A stretch of DNA of 64,000 nt from assembly GCA_032718475.1 (NCBI GenBank), contig JAUCBJ010000137.1, positions 1 through 64,000 on the forward strand. The letters are read 5' to 3'. The notes beneath the pieces are model-generated. The model was given only the letters and a program-made list of their open reading frames with translations. It was not told the DNA's origin and made no database searches. Every line of letters starts with the position of its first letter. Position 1 is the first letter of the stretch. The position numbers and the translations under genes were made by a program. Shown one piece after another: positions 39,156 through 50,900 of the stretch. This DNA comes from Nemertoderma westbladi (taxonomy: Eukaryota > Xenacoelomorpha > Nemertodermatida > Nemertodermatidae).

Positions 39156-42100
39156 GAATCATGAACTGTTACATTACTTGAAGAAACATACCTTTAAATT
39201 TATTTCCAATGGCTTCTTTCTCCGCTTCGACATTGTTTTCGATGATTAGAACAGGTTCAGCGATGAAATACAGTCAATAGAAACAAATTGGTAAAACAAA
39301 TATTTCACTGAAAATATTTAAGTAAAACTCGCGGAGAACACTAGCTCTCTCCTACCGGCAATAATAAAGCACAGACGTGTCTGTCCCCTATTATATTATT
39401 AATAACGAACTTACAAATTCACAAAACTAATATTCTCATTTTCCAAGAAATCGCACGGATATGTTACCATATCGCCATACCATTTCCCCTGCTGTCCCCA
39501 CTTCTACGTTAAAACCCTAACAAAGCTTAACACACAGATTATGTTTCCATGGGAACATTGTCTCATGCACCTGGAAAAGGCCAATTAAAAGTCCCCAGTT
39601 TGGGGTGGGTAAGTTGGGTATCGTGGACTCGTACTGTAGGCCTACACAGTAGATACAACGCTGTAAAGTACATATGCCTATAATACAATGCGCTGCTCCT
39701 GCAATAGATGACGTTGAAACAATGTGCTTGCAATGACCCCTTATACGATGGATAACAGGCCCACCTACATAATTCTAAGCAACAAAAATTAAGTTTTAAA
39801 GGTATTAAAAAAAATACATAGGTATTAAAATACCTGTGTTATCAATTGCCATTTGGGAAACAGCGGTTTTATATTGATATATTAATTAAAGTATTCAGTA
39901 TTCACACATTAGCCTATTGTATTATTTGTAGTTTCCTAGGAAAGGAGTCTAATTTATTTCTAACTTAATTCAAGATTAATAGTTAGGTTAGATAGATAAT
40001 CAGAATCCGTCAAAAAAATACTTAAAGCGCGATAACGGGGTACACCTAAAAATCAGTGTTTGGCTGCCGGAAGGCCTGATACAAAAATATTGAATATATC
40101 CAATATATGATGGTCACAATCCCCTGATTCGTATAAACTATGAAATTCATTGATATCGACTACACAGGACCAACAGGCCCTTCTATAGCCACACAAATTC
40201 AAATTTGGTTTATTTAGAAGAGTTAGCGATTCATTCCCCGAGTAGTAGGTGGGAGGTGCAATCCGAAAGTATAAACACTTGTTGTATAAAAATGGAACAT
40301 AATATTTTGATGGAGACCGGAGTGACAATAATATGTCCCCATTTGGTTGGAGAAAAGTGGTTGACAGTGAAACGCTGTGTGACGTCAGAGATGTGTCCCC
40401 GTTTTGCTTTACTGGGGCGAGATCGAATAAAAACGAAATCTACAAATCGATACTATTGGAGGAAGTTAAGAGTAATAAAATTAAATGAAAAATGACATTA
40501 ACTTTCGAAAAAAGTTATTTTTGTTGAAATATGAGCATGTCCCCAGTTTGGCTATCTCAGGCGGTTGTCCGCAATTTACACGTTTAGTACGTATGTGTGT
40601 GTGTGTGTGTGTCCAGAGCGATATCTCAGTTATTTATTAATCAATCGAAACAAAATTTGGACAAAAGTTAGATATAGGGATGGCGAAGGCTCATACAAAA
40701 AATTGGGTGTCGAGATGGTATTTGTGCGATGTGAGCGCTATATTTGCGTGTTTTCGCATGGTTTAGGAAAAAGCTATCTTGTCATAGGGAACGCAATGAA
40801 TGATTCTGATATTTGGCATGGAGGTACCTGAATTATTTGTAAATCGATTAACGGAGGCCGATTTTTAAATTTGGACCTACATTATGACCTAATTGAAGAT
40901 TTAATTAAGGTAATTAATTAGCACTGCTAGTACTGTCTGATTGTCTGCCTGTAGTAGGCATACCGGACCGGTACTACCTGACCACTGTAGGCCTATCTGC
41001 CTATCTTCATACTGTCATAGGTCAGTACAGCAGTAGGTCCTAGCCTAGCCCTAGCAGTAAATATAATATTTCGCCATGTTCGCAGGCGACTTCGCACTGA
41101 CTACCAGTAGGCCTATGCAGCTATGCTATGAGATTAACCGTCCAGTCGTTCAGATGCATATGGTACCGGTACTGGAACGGGTTACGGTTTAATCCTGCAT
41201 TTGTCAATTACGACAATACCGGTACGACTTTGAGTACCGCTGTACCGGTACGCGGTAGCCTACCGTTACCGGTTGACCGGTAGGCGTAGGCGGTAGACCT
41301 ACGGTGCGATGGTAGCCAGCCGGTAGGTGGTAGGCTTACCGTACCAGTATAAATGTTGGCGGATGGCGGGATGACGTCGTGTGGCGCGTAATTACTTACC
41401 GGTTGCCGGTAGACGCCTACCCAACTCGTAACTGGTGGTCGTGGTCGTGGTGGGATGAGCACAGGAGCATGAGGTCGCCTACGATGGGAACAAGTGAAAA
41501 GGAAACATAGGCCTACCCGAACGAAAACGTATTATTATTGTACTGATTAAGTAGGAGGACCGTGAACCTTCCAGGCTTGCCAGCTTGTTTTGTTATATTA
41601 TTATATAAACTTATCGGCGTTCTTCTCATCTCTCAGCTCTCGCGGCAAATACCCCACCCTGATTTGCCATTCCACAGGGTGGGTATCACAGTATCTCTGA
41701 ATATATACACCAGTATATCTGTACAGTAGATGGTTTCTACACACTCCAGACCTAATAATTAGGTTAAAAAATGCAACTCACAAGAAATATCAACAAACAA
41801 AACACCGCTATAAATTGGCCTACTGATACTGTGCGTCATTAAATTTAACTTACATGCAAGAATTGTGGATATAAAGGAAGTAAAACACAACAAGAGTATA
41901 ATACTCATTGTACTTGAATCCTTATTCAAGAGGTTTGAATTTAGTAATGTTTGGTGTCTTTATCGCCAGTTAAAGATTTCGTAACAACTACTGTAGTTAG
42001 TAATGTTTGATAAAAATCAGCTCATACAAACCGTTTTGTATCATGGGAACCCTAACAGCACTGTACTTTATAAAAAAAGGCAGCTGCATAATGAGTCGAT

Positions 42101-43054
42101 TTTAGATACTGTAAGGAAGGGTGATTAAGTTGATTATTCATTTGGATTAAGACATAGATAGACTTGCTGTTGCGCAGATTATGTAATTATTTTATCATTA
42201 AAGTGATCCAGTTAATGGTCTGTGGTATTGTCTTAGCTTACTGCTGCTCACGCTTGTATAGTTGGTAAATTGCTGGTAACTACACTACGTTCGCTTTGAC
42301 TTAAATTATATGTAACGATTATATAAACCATTATCATATTATATGAAACAAATGATCTGTAATGAGATGTACTGTACGTACAGTATATTTATACTGCCTT
42401 AACGTTAGCAGCTTGTCATCACTATATCATAGGCATCAAAGCTAATAGAATAAATTGGTGTTGCGCAATCTTGATTATGATTCATGTTAACTGGAACTCC
42501 CATTCTAGAACAACACGGTATATTAGGCCTAAATAATAATTCGTTCATGGTTTTGCTGCACACGCTAACTGCATATCGAAATCTTATATTTTTTATCAGA
42601 GAATCATTCAATTTCTGTGCGTATGATATTTATGCCTAACTCATGTTGTATACCACCGTGAACCTTGTTTATATGTTGCCTAGCAGCAGTTGTGGTAGTG
42701 CTGAACTCTCATTGGTAACTACCGGTACAGGTATTCTTGCGTCCTATTGGCTGTTCTATTTTTGCAGTATTGCTTGTTTATAAAGTCGATGTTCATCCCA
42801 TTACTCTCAGGCATAATCTAACATCATATTAAGCCTGTTACGAGTCATGTAACTTGCATGACTCGTGATATTTCAGCTTGTTGCATACATTATTTATCAT
42901 TGCATGCAATGCACTGCATGCATTGTAGCTTGCTGTATTACATTATTTACTATTATTGCTTTACTATTGTTGATGAATATACAAGACCAGAGATTAAACC
43001 AACTCGATTTCCACACGGTTAGTGCTGACTGCGCCCTGTCTGTAATAGATTCGG
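39156..43054. other. Non-coding stretch with ACCGGT-rich DNA
   Basis: No gene; short frames (for example 40053-40328, 40565-40831, 42865-43077) lack any motif. Contents: several TGTCCCC motifs (39388-40545), (TG)n at 40593-40614, a cluster of about a dozen CCGGTA/TACCGG boxes at 40965-41405, a 45-bp RTE fragment at 41644-41688, and near-palindromes around 42835-42925 (GCATGCAATGCACTGCATGC). Confidence 0.5.
41644..41688 (-). repeat. Small inverted RTE fragment
   Basis: Reverse complement of this segment matches 19218-19263 of the RTE copy (CACCCTGTGGAATGGCAAA, then CAGGGTG, then GTATTTGCC) with about 4 differences. It covers the region around the first ATG of the endonuclease frame and stands alone in unrelated DNA. 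Confidence 0.6.
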
Positions 43055-43065
43055 TTTATTTTAGT

Positions 43066-43305
43066 ACGGCGGGGTAGCTCAGTTGGTTGAGCGCCGGGCC
43101 TGCAATCTATTGGTTGTAGGTTCAGCCCCGCCAGGGTCCACTCAGCCTTTCATCCACTGGGGTCGATAAAATGAGTACCAGTTAAATAACTGGGAGCAAA
43201 TCTTGGGATAGGAGTAGCGACCACCCCTACCCTCGGGTAGCAGCTATCGAAAGAGGAGCCTTCGGGTCGCCTCCGGCTTCGGCCGACTGTTTGCTTCGTT
43301 TTTTT
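43066..43305 (+). mobile_element. tRNA-derived SINE with 11-bp target duplications
   Basis: The head is tRNA-like: GGCGGGG and CCCCGCC can pair as an acceptor stem, the A box is TAGCTCAGTTGG, the loop CTGCAAT recalls tRNA-Cys, and the B-box-like part is GGTTGTAGGTTCAGCCC. The body contains GGGGTCGATAAAATGAGTAC, CAGCTATCGAAAGAGGAGCC and a TTCGGGTCGCC hairpin; the end is a T run. TTTATTTTAGT stands at 43055-43065 and again at 43306-43316. SINEs are copied by a LINE RT in trans from RNA polymerase III transcripts. Confidence 0.85.
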
Positions 43306-43316
43306 TTTATTTTAGT

Positions 43317-43822
43317 GCGAGTGTGTGCGTCCATAGTACTGCAATATTACTCCCCAACTAGTAAATATCATCTATTAACACTATGTATGCAGCGCGAGTG
43401 AACTGTGCGCTTACCACGCACTAAGTCCAACATAGTGTCCTACCTGTAATATATGTAAGTCACACGTACATTTACTCGCCAACAACACAATAACGGAACG
43501 GTTTATACGTAACTGTCACTTTACTCCCTTGAAGCAGTTTATAAGCACCGAAACTACTGTATATACTTACAGTGATTGATTGTACACTCTGATCAGATAT
43601 ATATATTAGATAATATAGTAGACAAGATTGTGTGTTGCAGCTCGGCTAATCTAAATAATTAATGTAGTTTAACAAGGGAGATAGCCACTGTTGAAAAGAA
43701 AAGCAGTCATAGTTAAACCAAATTTTCGATCCTATTCCAGGACCGTTATTATTCTTATTATATATTTCTTTACTTTAGATAATGCTTTTTTGTTAATGGG
43801 TATAAATACAGTAGATACATGG
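43317..43822. other. AT-rich stretch, no gene
   Basis: Nothing recognised. The 67-codon plus frame at 43691-43894 is Phe/Ile-rich by base composition and runs into the tandem duplication. Confidence 0.4.
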
Positions 43823-44370
43823 TCTGCAATATTTAGCCATTACATGGGTTTCTACTGTGTAATGCCTTGTTTTTGGTTCTTGAGTAATAAATAAATAATA
43901 ACTATATTAATGTGTAAGGTTTTGCCATACTGCAACTTCCTAATATATACTGTCTAATGTGCGTTTGCTGTTCAGATGCCTACTTTATCTAATCAGATAT
44001 ATGGTTTCTACTGTATATCGTCGTTTAATTACTTATGAGTAACAAATATGCAATTTGTGGGTCTCTGTCTAGTTGTCTGCAATATTTAGCCATTACATGT
44101 GTTTCTACTGTGTAATGCCTTGTTTTTTGGTTCTTGAGTAATAAATAAATAATAACATTATTAATGTGTAACTATAATTAGTACTGTAATTAGTTAATAA
44201 GTAGTTAATAATTAGTTTTGCCATACTGCAACTTCCTAATATATACTGTCTAATGTGCGTTTGCTGTTCAGATGCCTACTTTATCTAATCAGATATATGG
44301 TTGCTACTGTATATCGTCGTTTAATTCCTTATGAGTAACAAATATGCAATTTGTGGGTCTCTGTCTAGTT
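43823..44370. repeat. Tandem duplication, unit about 253 bp
   Basis: TCTGCAATATTTAGCCATTA starts at 43823 and 44076. The two copies share TTTGCCATACTGCAACTTCC and ATGCAATTTGTGGGTCTCTG; the second has about 42 extra bases of (TAATTAGT)-like DNA near 44165-44215. Near-identity suggests a recent event. Confidence 0.8.
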
Positions 44371-45589
44371 ATGCCTATGTAAAAGCTTTTGCGGATATAA
44401 TCAGTCCCCTCGCCCGCAAGGTACCGTTATAGGTGTTTTAACGGACATAAAAGTCATTCTTCTATATGTGTGCTTTGGCGGACATGGTAAGGCATAAAAC
44501 CCGCAATGCGTCAAATACTCTGGCACAGCTTAGCCTTGATGATTCAGATTACGACATCTAACAGCTGGTTGCTGACATGGAAACGGCCATTGGACACATA
44601 GTTCTTTGTTTAGCTTAACAGCCAATCAGGGCGATTTTTACTGTCGAGGTGGAGATTTTCTGCAGATCGTGCTAGGAGTGTTCAGTCTTACTGTTTTTTG
44701 TGATACTGTTGTGTTGTTTCTATCTAGGCCAGGAACACCGGCTCTAGAGTCAATTCGTTTCAGACTTTAGAAGAAACATTAGTAGGCTTAGATTATAGAA
44801 CGTATAACTGTTATCGGCACATACATTGTCATATCATATCTTAACCTACCGTCTTAATGCTTTTTACTGTTGTTATTATTTTGTATCAGTTGGTTGAATA
44901 TTATTTGGAGAACATCTATAAAGAACCCAAATTTCCCAATTTTCTTGATACACTACAGGTTAGAGAGACAGGTTACATATAGCGATTGCGACTTATATTA
45001 TCGTGGTTTGTAGTGAGTTTAATGCTATTTGATAGGCACTACATGAGTCAATTGCTGTTCTCTTTATATATGATAAAATTCATTGACAGTCGGCAGATTA
45101 GTGTGCAGCATTGTGTGTTACCGGTAGTGTGCATGATTGTGACTGATAACTAAGCATTTCCTAAAGAATGCGCCTCATACGTGAATCATAAGCCTTACCG
45201 ACTTACCGTTGTGTTTAGTATAAGTCATATCTCTGTTTACCTAGATAGAGCGCCACGTCCTAAAGGAACTGTTAATATTTCCCGAAAGTGAATAATATTG
45301 GTCAGAAATTATTTATTAACGATCAATCGAATAATACAGTAAGCTTACACTGCAATAACAATCTAAGCCCTCCGAATCCAGTCTCCCGGGTATATCCAGC
45401 GGGTGAATGGACGCGCACTAGGCTGGCTTCGGCTAATGTTGTGTTTATTGGTATTAAATACTTGTCATATGCTAAAGTCTATTTATAAACCAAAAGACAT
45501 ATAAATTTTGGCAGGTTAAACTGCTAAAGGTCTTCAAAAGCGCGTACAATAACAGTTTTTGTCTTTATTGCAGTAAGCAATAAAGTTGA
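44371..45589. other. Non-coding stretch
   Basis: No gene, RNA gene or clear repeat seen. Mixed AT-rich sequence with isolated TACCGGTA boxes. Confidence 0.4.
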
Positions 45590-45860
45590 AAGTACCGGTC
45601 GACCGGTAAACCTGAACCGGTACTGCTGTAGGTCCGTAGACCCAACTGCCAGAACCGGTACTGCTGTAGGTCCGTAGGCCCAACTGCCAGAACCGGTACT
45701 GCTGTAGGCCCGTAGGCCCAACTGCCAGAATCGGTACTGCTGTAGGTCCGTAGGCCCAACTGCCAGAATCGGTACTGCTGTAGGTCCGTAGGCCCAACTG
45801 CTTGAACCGGTACTGCTGTAGGTCTGTAGGCCCAACTGTCCTAACCGGTACTTCCAGTAT
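45590..45860. repeat. 39-bp minisatellite around ACCGGTACTGCTGTAGG
   Basis: Six units (ACCGGTACTGCTGTAGGTCC, then GTAGGCCCAACTGCCAGA) start near 45615, 45654, 45693, 45732, 45771 and 45810. Because 39 is divisible by three, all minus frames stay open and read SSTGSGSWAYGPTAVP-like repeats; this explains the three overlapping minus frames here and does not make them genes. Confidence 0.85.
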
Positions 45861-46032
45861 AAGTACAATAGTATTATTCGATTTGATTATTGTATACCGG
45901 TAGGTCTTAGTACTTAATCAGGGAACGGCCGCCCTGGTTTTTTATTGAGATTTTACTTATTTCTGTCGGTTTTATTTACATGTAAGTTAATATTGAGCTG
46001 AAGACGTGTAAGTCTGCTCAGATTGTTCAGAT

Positions 46033-46555
46033 AATTGTAGGCTGGACTGTTGTCTGACTGTTGTTGAGTCTGGAGAGATTGCGGCGTGTGTGGAGTTTGT
46101 CCAATAAAGTGCCAGTTAGTAAGTTGGGGCAGCCAGAGCTGTAAGGTCAATCCCCTCTTAAAGAATAAGTCGTACTACCGTGTTAGAACGCATACTAACT
46201 AACCATTTTGGAATCTGCACATACTGTAGTTTATTTAGGCTTGATAGTAGTCTGCCAGCGTTTTTAGTCTGTGTTTGTTTGTGTGGTCTGTTCAGGTACC
46301 GTAATAGTTATTACTCAGATATTTTGTAGGCTGGATTGTTGTCTAGCTATTATTAGGTCTGAAGAGATTGCTGCGTGTGTAGAGTTTGTCTGATAAAGTG
46401 CCAGTTAGTAAGTTGGGGCAGCCAGAGCTGTAAGGTCAATCCCCTCTTAAAGAATAAGTCGTACTACCGTGTTAGAACGCATACTAACTAACCATTTTGG
46501 AATCTGCACATACTGTAGTTTATTTAGGCTTGGTGGTAGTCTGCCAGCGTTTGGT
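46033..46555. repeat. Direct duplication, unit about 291 bp
   Basis: TTGTAGGCTGGA starts at 46034 and 46324; the two copies share GTGCCAGTTAGTAAGTTGGG and CGTACTACCGTGTTAGAACG and end at CTGCCAGCGTTT. It may be part of the 5' LTR or leader of BEL-4; no LTR edges could be fixed. Confidence 0.75.
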
Positions 46556-47900
46556 TTGTATTTTGTTTGAGTATTCTGTACGGGTAGCGTAATATTTATT
46601 ATTCAGAGTTTATGCGATTATTCGCAACATTTATGTCCCCAAGTTTATTCCTACAGTAATTGTGCTTGTTACACATACCGTTATAGTTAAATTAACCCCG
46701 GTACTACACGGGCTGCTTGGCGTAGGTAAAGACTGGTGACTTTGTGCTCTGGTCACTCCAGCAGATGCCGTGGTTCTTTTAACTGTTCAAGTATATTTAA
46801 CTGCTAGTTATCTGTTTTAATAAGTACTTGTACCTAATTTAGGGTTTAGTGTACAGTACTTTCCGAAAGTAATTAGTGTGTAGGCAGTGTATTGTGTTGT
46901 AAAGTGGTTAATATGCACGTTGGATCTGGTAGTCCGCGGTAATTAACTTCTAGGTAGGAACACTCCGTGATACATAACGTAGTACCTATAGCGATACGGC
47001 TATAGGTCGTCAGGCGGTGGTATTTTCCTATCTGGACAGCGCAATATATTTACTACTACTTATTATTTTCAAATACCGTAGTACCCTGTCCGTTGTAATA
47101 ACCAGAATTCTAACCCTTTGTTAGGCTGGTTTGTAGACTTCCTGTAAAATTACCCTAAAATTTCATACGTAATATTTTGTTGTGTTTTAATTAAAGAATT
47201 AATCTCACCCGTATCGTACGTAATTTGTAGTATTAAGTAACTTAGGTAAATTAGAATTATCTGTTTTAGTGTCCAATAAGTAGGTAGCACTTCACTGAGA
47301 GCGCACAGCTTCTGTATAGTGACTCACCCAGAAATAATAACATTTATTTCCAATATTGACAAAACCCATTTTAAACGGTTATATATCTATTCTAAATCAA
47401 CTCAAACGATTTATAAATAGTAGGCCTGCCATACAACAACTAGGTCTCAATATCAGTTGGACTACTGCTTAAATAACGGTAATAAAGTAAGTTAAAGTAA
47501 CTAAGTAACCTTTAAAATTCAGAAATTCAATTATTTAAATAATTGATATACCGGTATTTACGATAGCCCTATTATCTTTATTTCTATAAATTTAGGCTGA
47601 AATTATACCGGTATTCTGTAATTAATTCTCGTCCAGAATTATACTTATATATACTATAGGTGCAAGCTGCATACCGGTATTCACGATAAGCCTATTATAT
47701 ATTTATATATATTTGTGCTAAAATTATATACCGGCATTCTGTGACAAACCTAGTTTACAATACTTATATATATTATAAGTGTATACCGGTATTCTAATAT
47801 ATTGTAATTAATTACCGGTACTAGGCCAACGGTCATACTGAATTACTAGACTTGCTTTAACTGTAACTATAGCAGTAAGTATTCCACTGTATAGCTAAAC
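46556..47900. other. Leader upstream of BEL-4 gag
   Basis: No gene. 47550-47820 carries about five copies of ATACCGGTATTC or ACCGGCATTC at spacings of 40-70 bp. It presumably includes the 5' LTR or leader of BEL-4, but the partner LTR is outside the window. Confidence 0.45.
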
Positions 47901-50900
47901 ATGTCTGACACCCAGCAAAACCTGTCAGACAGTCTAATCGATACAACCATCTGTGACACAGATAGGAGTGTGCAGCGATTAAGAAAGGGGTTCAGCTCAC
48001 CTCCTACTGAAAGAAAGGTCATCCCTCCAGTAGTAGTATCAGACCCTAGGCTAATCCAACACCGTAGGTCTATCATCGGCACTCGGGCCCAAGTCAAACG
48101 GAACCAGGAAGCAGCTGTCCAACAGCAGCAACATCCTAGTCAAGAAACTTGTTCCCAGCGACCCGATACCTCCAGTAGTTCGGATACTGTAGAGCTGACC
48201 CCCGAACGCGGAGTGCAGATGGCGGCTACAGCCTACTCGGATCCCCTTCTCACCCTTCCTGCCGCAGTGCTAACTACTATATTGATTGCGGTGGAGGAAC
48301 ATCAAGCCGATTGGGCGAGAAGTAAGCGAGCGACCCAAGATAGTTATGCGGGATACGCCAGGGAAGAATTGATGTCTATTGTCGAGTCACAATGGAACTT
48401 TCCCAGACCCGGACTCCCGTTAGATTTGTCCGAAGCTACTTGGGAAGACATACACAGGATGGGAGTGACTAAAGATACGATGGATCCAGCTGTTTGGAAG
48501 AGGTCGGCAGCAGGATATGTGCAGGGATTCTTCGGCTCCTTAGAGCGATTAGAAGAACAACTGTTTCGACAACCCCAAGGACCTCAAGAGCAGGAAGAGC
48601 TGCTATATCAAGTACGCGAAAGAACCCTACGCATTAGACTAATCCTATCAGCCTTTGAGGAAACTTCCAAAAGAAGACAGGACACGTCGCTGCAGGTTGC
48701 TGTCAAGACTTGGTTCCAGTGGGTAGGTCTCAAAGAACAAGAAACGGCCCAGTGGAAATCCCAGCTGGCTGAAAGACCAACCTATGAAGAACCAACAGAT
48801 GCCACCCTTTCTCAAGAGGAAAGTGAAGGGATAGCAGAGAGACCGCGAACGAGAGACGCCATCGACATCTATCTGTCAGACTATCAACGCTTCTTGGGTG
48901 ATGAAGAGTTGAGGAGACGACTGGCTGGACTTCGCCCCAATAGTGAAGGAGCCAAGCTTGTGTTGGACTCAATCGATGCGGAAATGTCAGCTGCAAACCA
49001 AGCTAAATTTGATGAAAAACTCCGCCTCGCTAGAGTCCAAGAAGAACAAGTAAAGAAAAAACGGATAGAGGGCAGAAAGGCAGTAGCAGCGGCGAAAGCG
49101 GCAGCGTCAGTGGAAGAGGCAAAAGCGGCAGCGGCAGTGGAAGCGGCAGAAGCAAAAGCGGCAGCGGCAGTGGAAGCAGCCAAAGCAGCAGCAGCAATGG
49201 CATTGGCAGAAGCAGAACAGAGGGCGTCTGAAGAGACCACACAACTGGAGTTGGAAAATCTTCAAGAGACGCAAGATTGCATAAATAAACAGTTAACTGC
49301 TAGTCAAATGCAGATGAGGAGTCGATCTACTCCCAAGCGCCAAGGATACACATCATCGGAGGAAGGCGAGACCACCGATCCTGAAGGCGGAGGAAATAGA
49401 TCTCATCTAAGCAGGCGTAGAAAAACATATCACCGTCACCAATTGCCTGATTTGCCCCCGGCGGTTAGAAGACAACTAACTAGCACAGACTTAGGTAGTA
49501 CAGAACCCACAGACCAAATTATTAAGGTCAAAGGACTCCCTACCATAGTTGATGAGCCTGAAATAATTAGGCCTGTCGTTCCCAAATCCACTCCTGTGCT
49601 AGAGACCCCTGTACTTCCAGAGCTTAACTCTAAATTCCCTCTACACAGTACTACACTGCCTGTACCCGGTAGAACAGTCCATGCGAATATCCCTGTCCTG
49701 GGCACTGAGAGAGAAATCAAAGATTTGTCTCCCGTCGTCCCGCTTCGGCCCGCTACAATGTTAGCGACTCCCGCTTCGGCGGTCGAGTGGGTAGAGGAGG
49801 GATGGCGGGGGATGAATCTCCTGCTCGGACAGATGCAGGAGACTGTCCACCAACTTAAGGGAACAGTAAGGGAAAGTAGGTTAGAATTGCAAGACGTGCA
49901 GCAAAGTATCACGCTGGAACGCGACAAATTAGTCAATATACAAAAGGGTATACCAATACCCCCTGTAGCATTGTGTCAACCTGTTAGGTCTGAAGTATTA
50001 CATGCGCAAGGTGTGGAGCCTACACGCATCTATACTGCTAGTGAAGTAGAAACTCCTATAGCAAACCCTATTAAGGGTGATTATAAACCTGTTGTTAATG
50101 ATATTCCCTATAGACCTGATAATGATCCGAGAAATTTATATACCGATAATTCGATATTAAATAACACGATGGCCCAAGAAAGCTTTACGCGTCAGATGGC
50201 TAGAACAGAAGCCCGCCAAGCGGTCAAAGTGGGAGAGATCGTCAAATTCAATGGAGATGAGATGAAATGGTTACCTTTCAATGAATATTACAAAGACAGC
50301 ATACAGAACTCTGTACTATCTAACGGAGAGAAACTTAGGTTCCTCATCAAGTGCTTGGAAGGACCTCCCAAGTTAATGGCGTTAAAGTTTATTGGACATC
50401 CAGAAGGATTAAGACAAGTTTGGGATACATTAAACATCAGGTATGGTAACAAGGATAACATAGCTAAGTATTTGTATGCAAAATTAGTAGCCCCCCGAAA
50501 CTTCCTTAGTAGCGGGATTATAGAGTTTTCCGATGAGATTCAGGAGATCTGTAGACAATTGGACTGGTTAGGTAAGTCTCATGAATATCAGAGTTCCATG
50601 GTTATTGGAGCAGTAGTCTCTACTTTACCAAAGGGTGGAGTATGTACACACTGGGACAAGAAAGTGTTGTATATGAATGAGCAGCAACGACGAAGCCCTA
50701 CCATGGCTGATCTCATGTCCTTCTTAGATGGTGAAGTAAAACTACAACTCATCAAGCAGTCCAGAGAGAAAACATCGGAAAATAAGGTAAGTGAGAAACC
50801 CGTTTCTAGGAGAAGAGTAACACCGGTGTGTTACACTGACGACGGCGAAAGCCAAGCTTCTCAAGAAGAGGACAGCGGGAAAGACACTGACCGATCTTAC

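Noticed and set aside
40053-40831. Frames of 80-96 codons as host exons
   Set aside because: No motif, no splice context that I can defend, and neighbouring DNA is repeat-rich.
43068-43140. Functional tRNA gene
   Set aside because: Acceptor arms and A box are tRNA-like, but the T arm is eroded and the unit is fused to a SINE body between target duplications.
45524-45868. Three overlapping minus frames with SSTGSGSWAYGPT repeats
   Set aside because: By-products of a 39-bp minisatellite whose length is a multiple of three.
48884-49242. Ala- and Leu-rich minus frames
   Set aside because: Antisense of the Ala/Glu-rich helix in BEL-4 gag.
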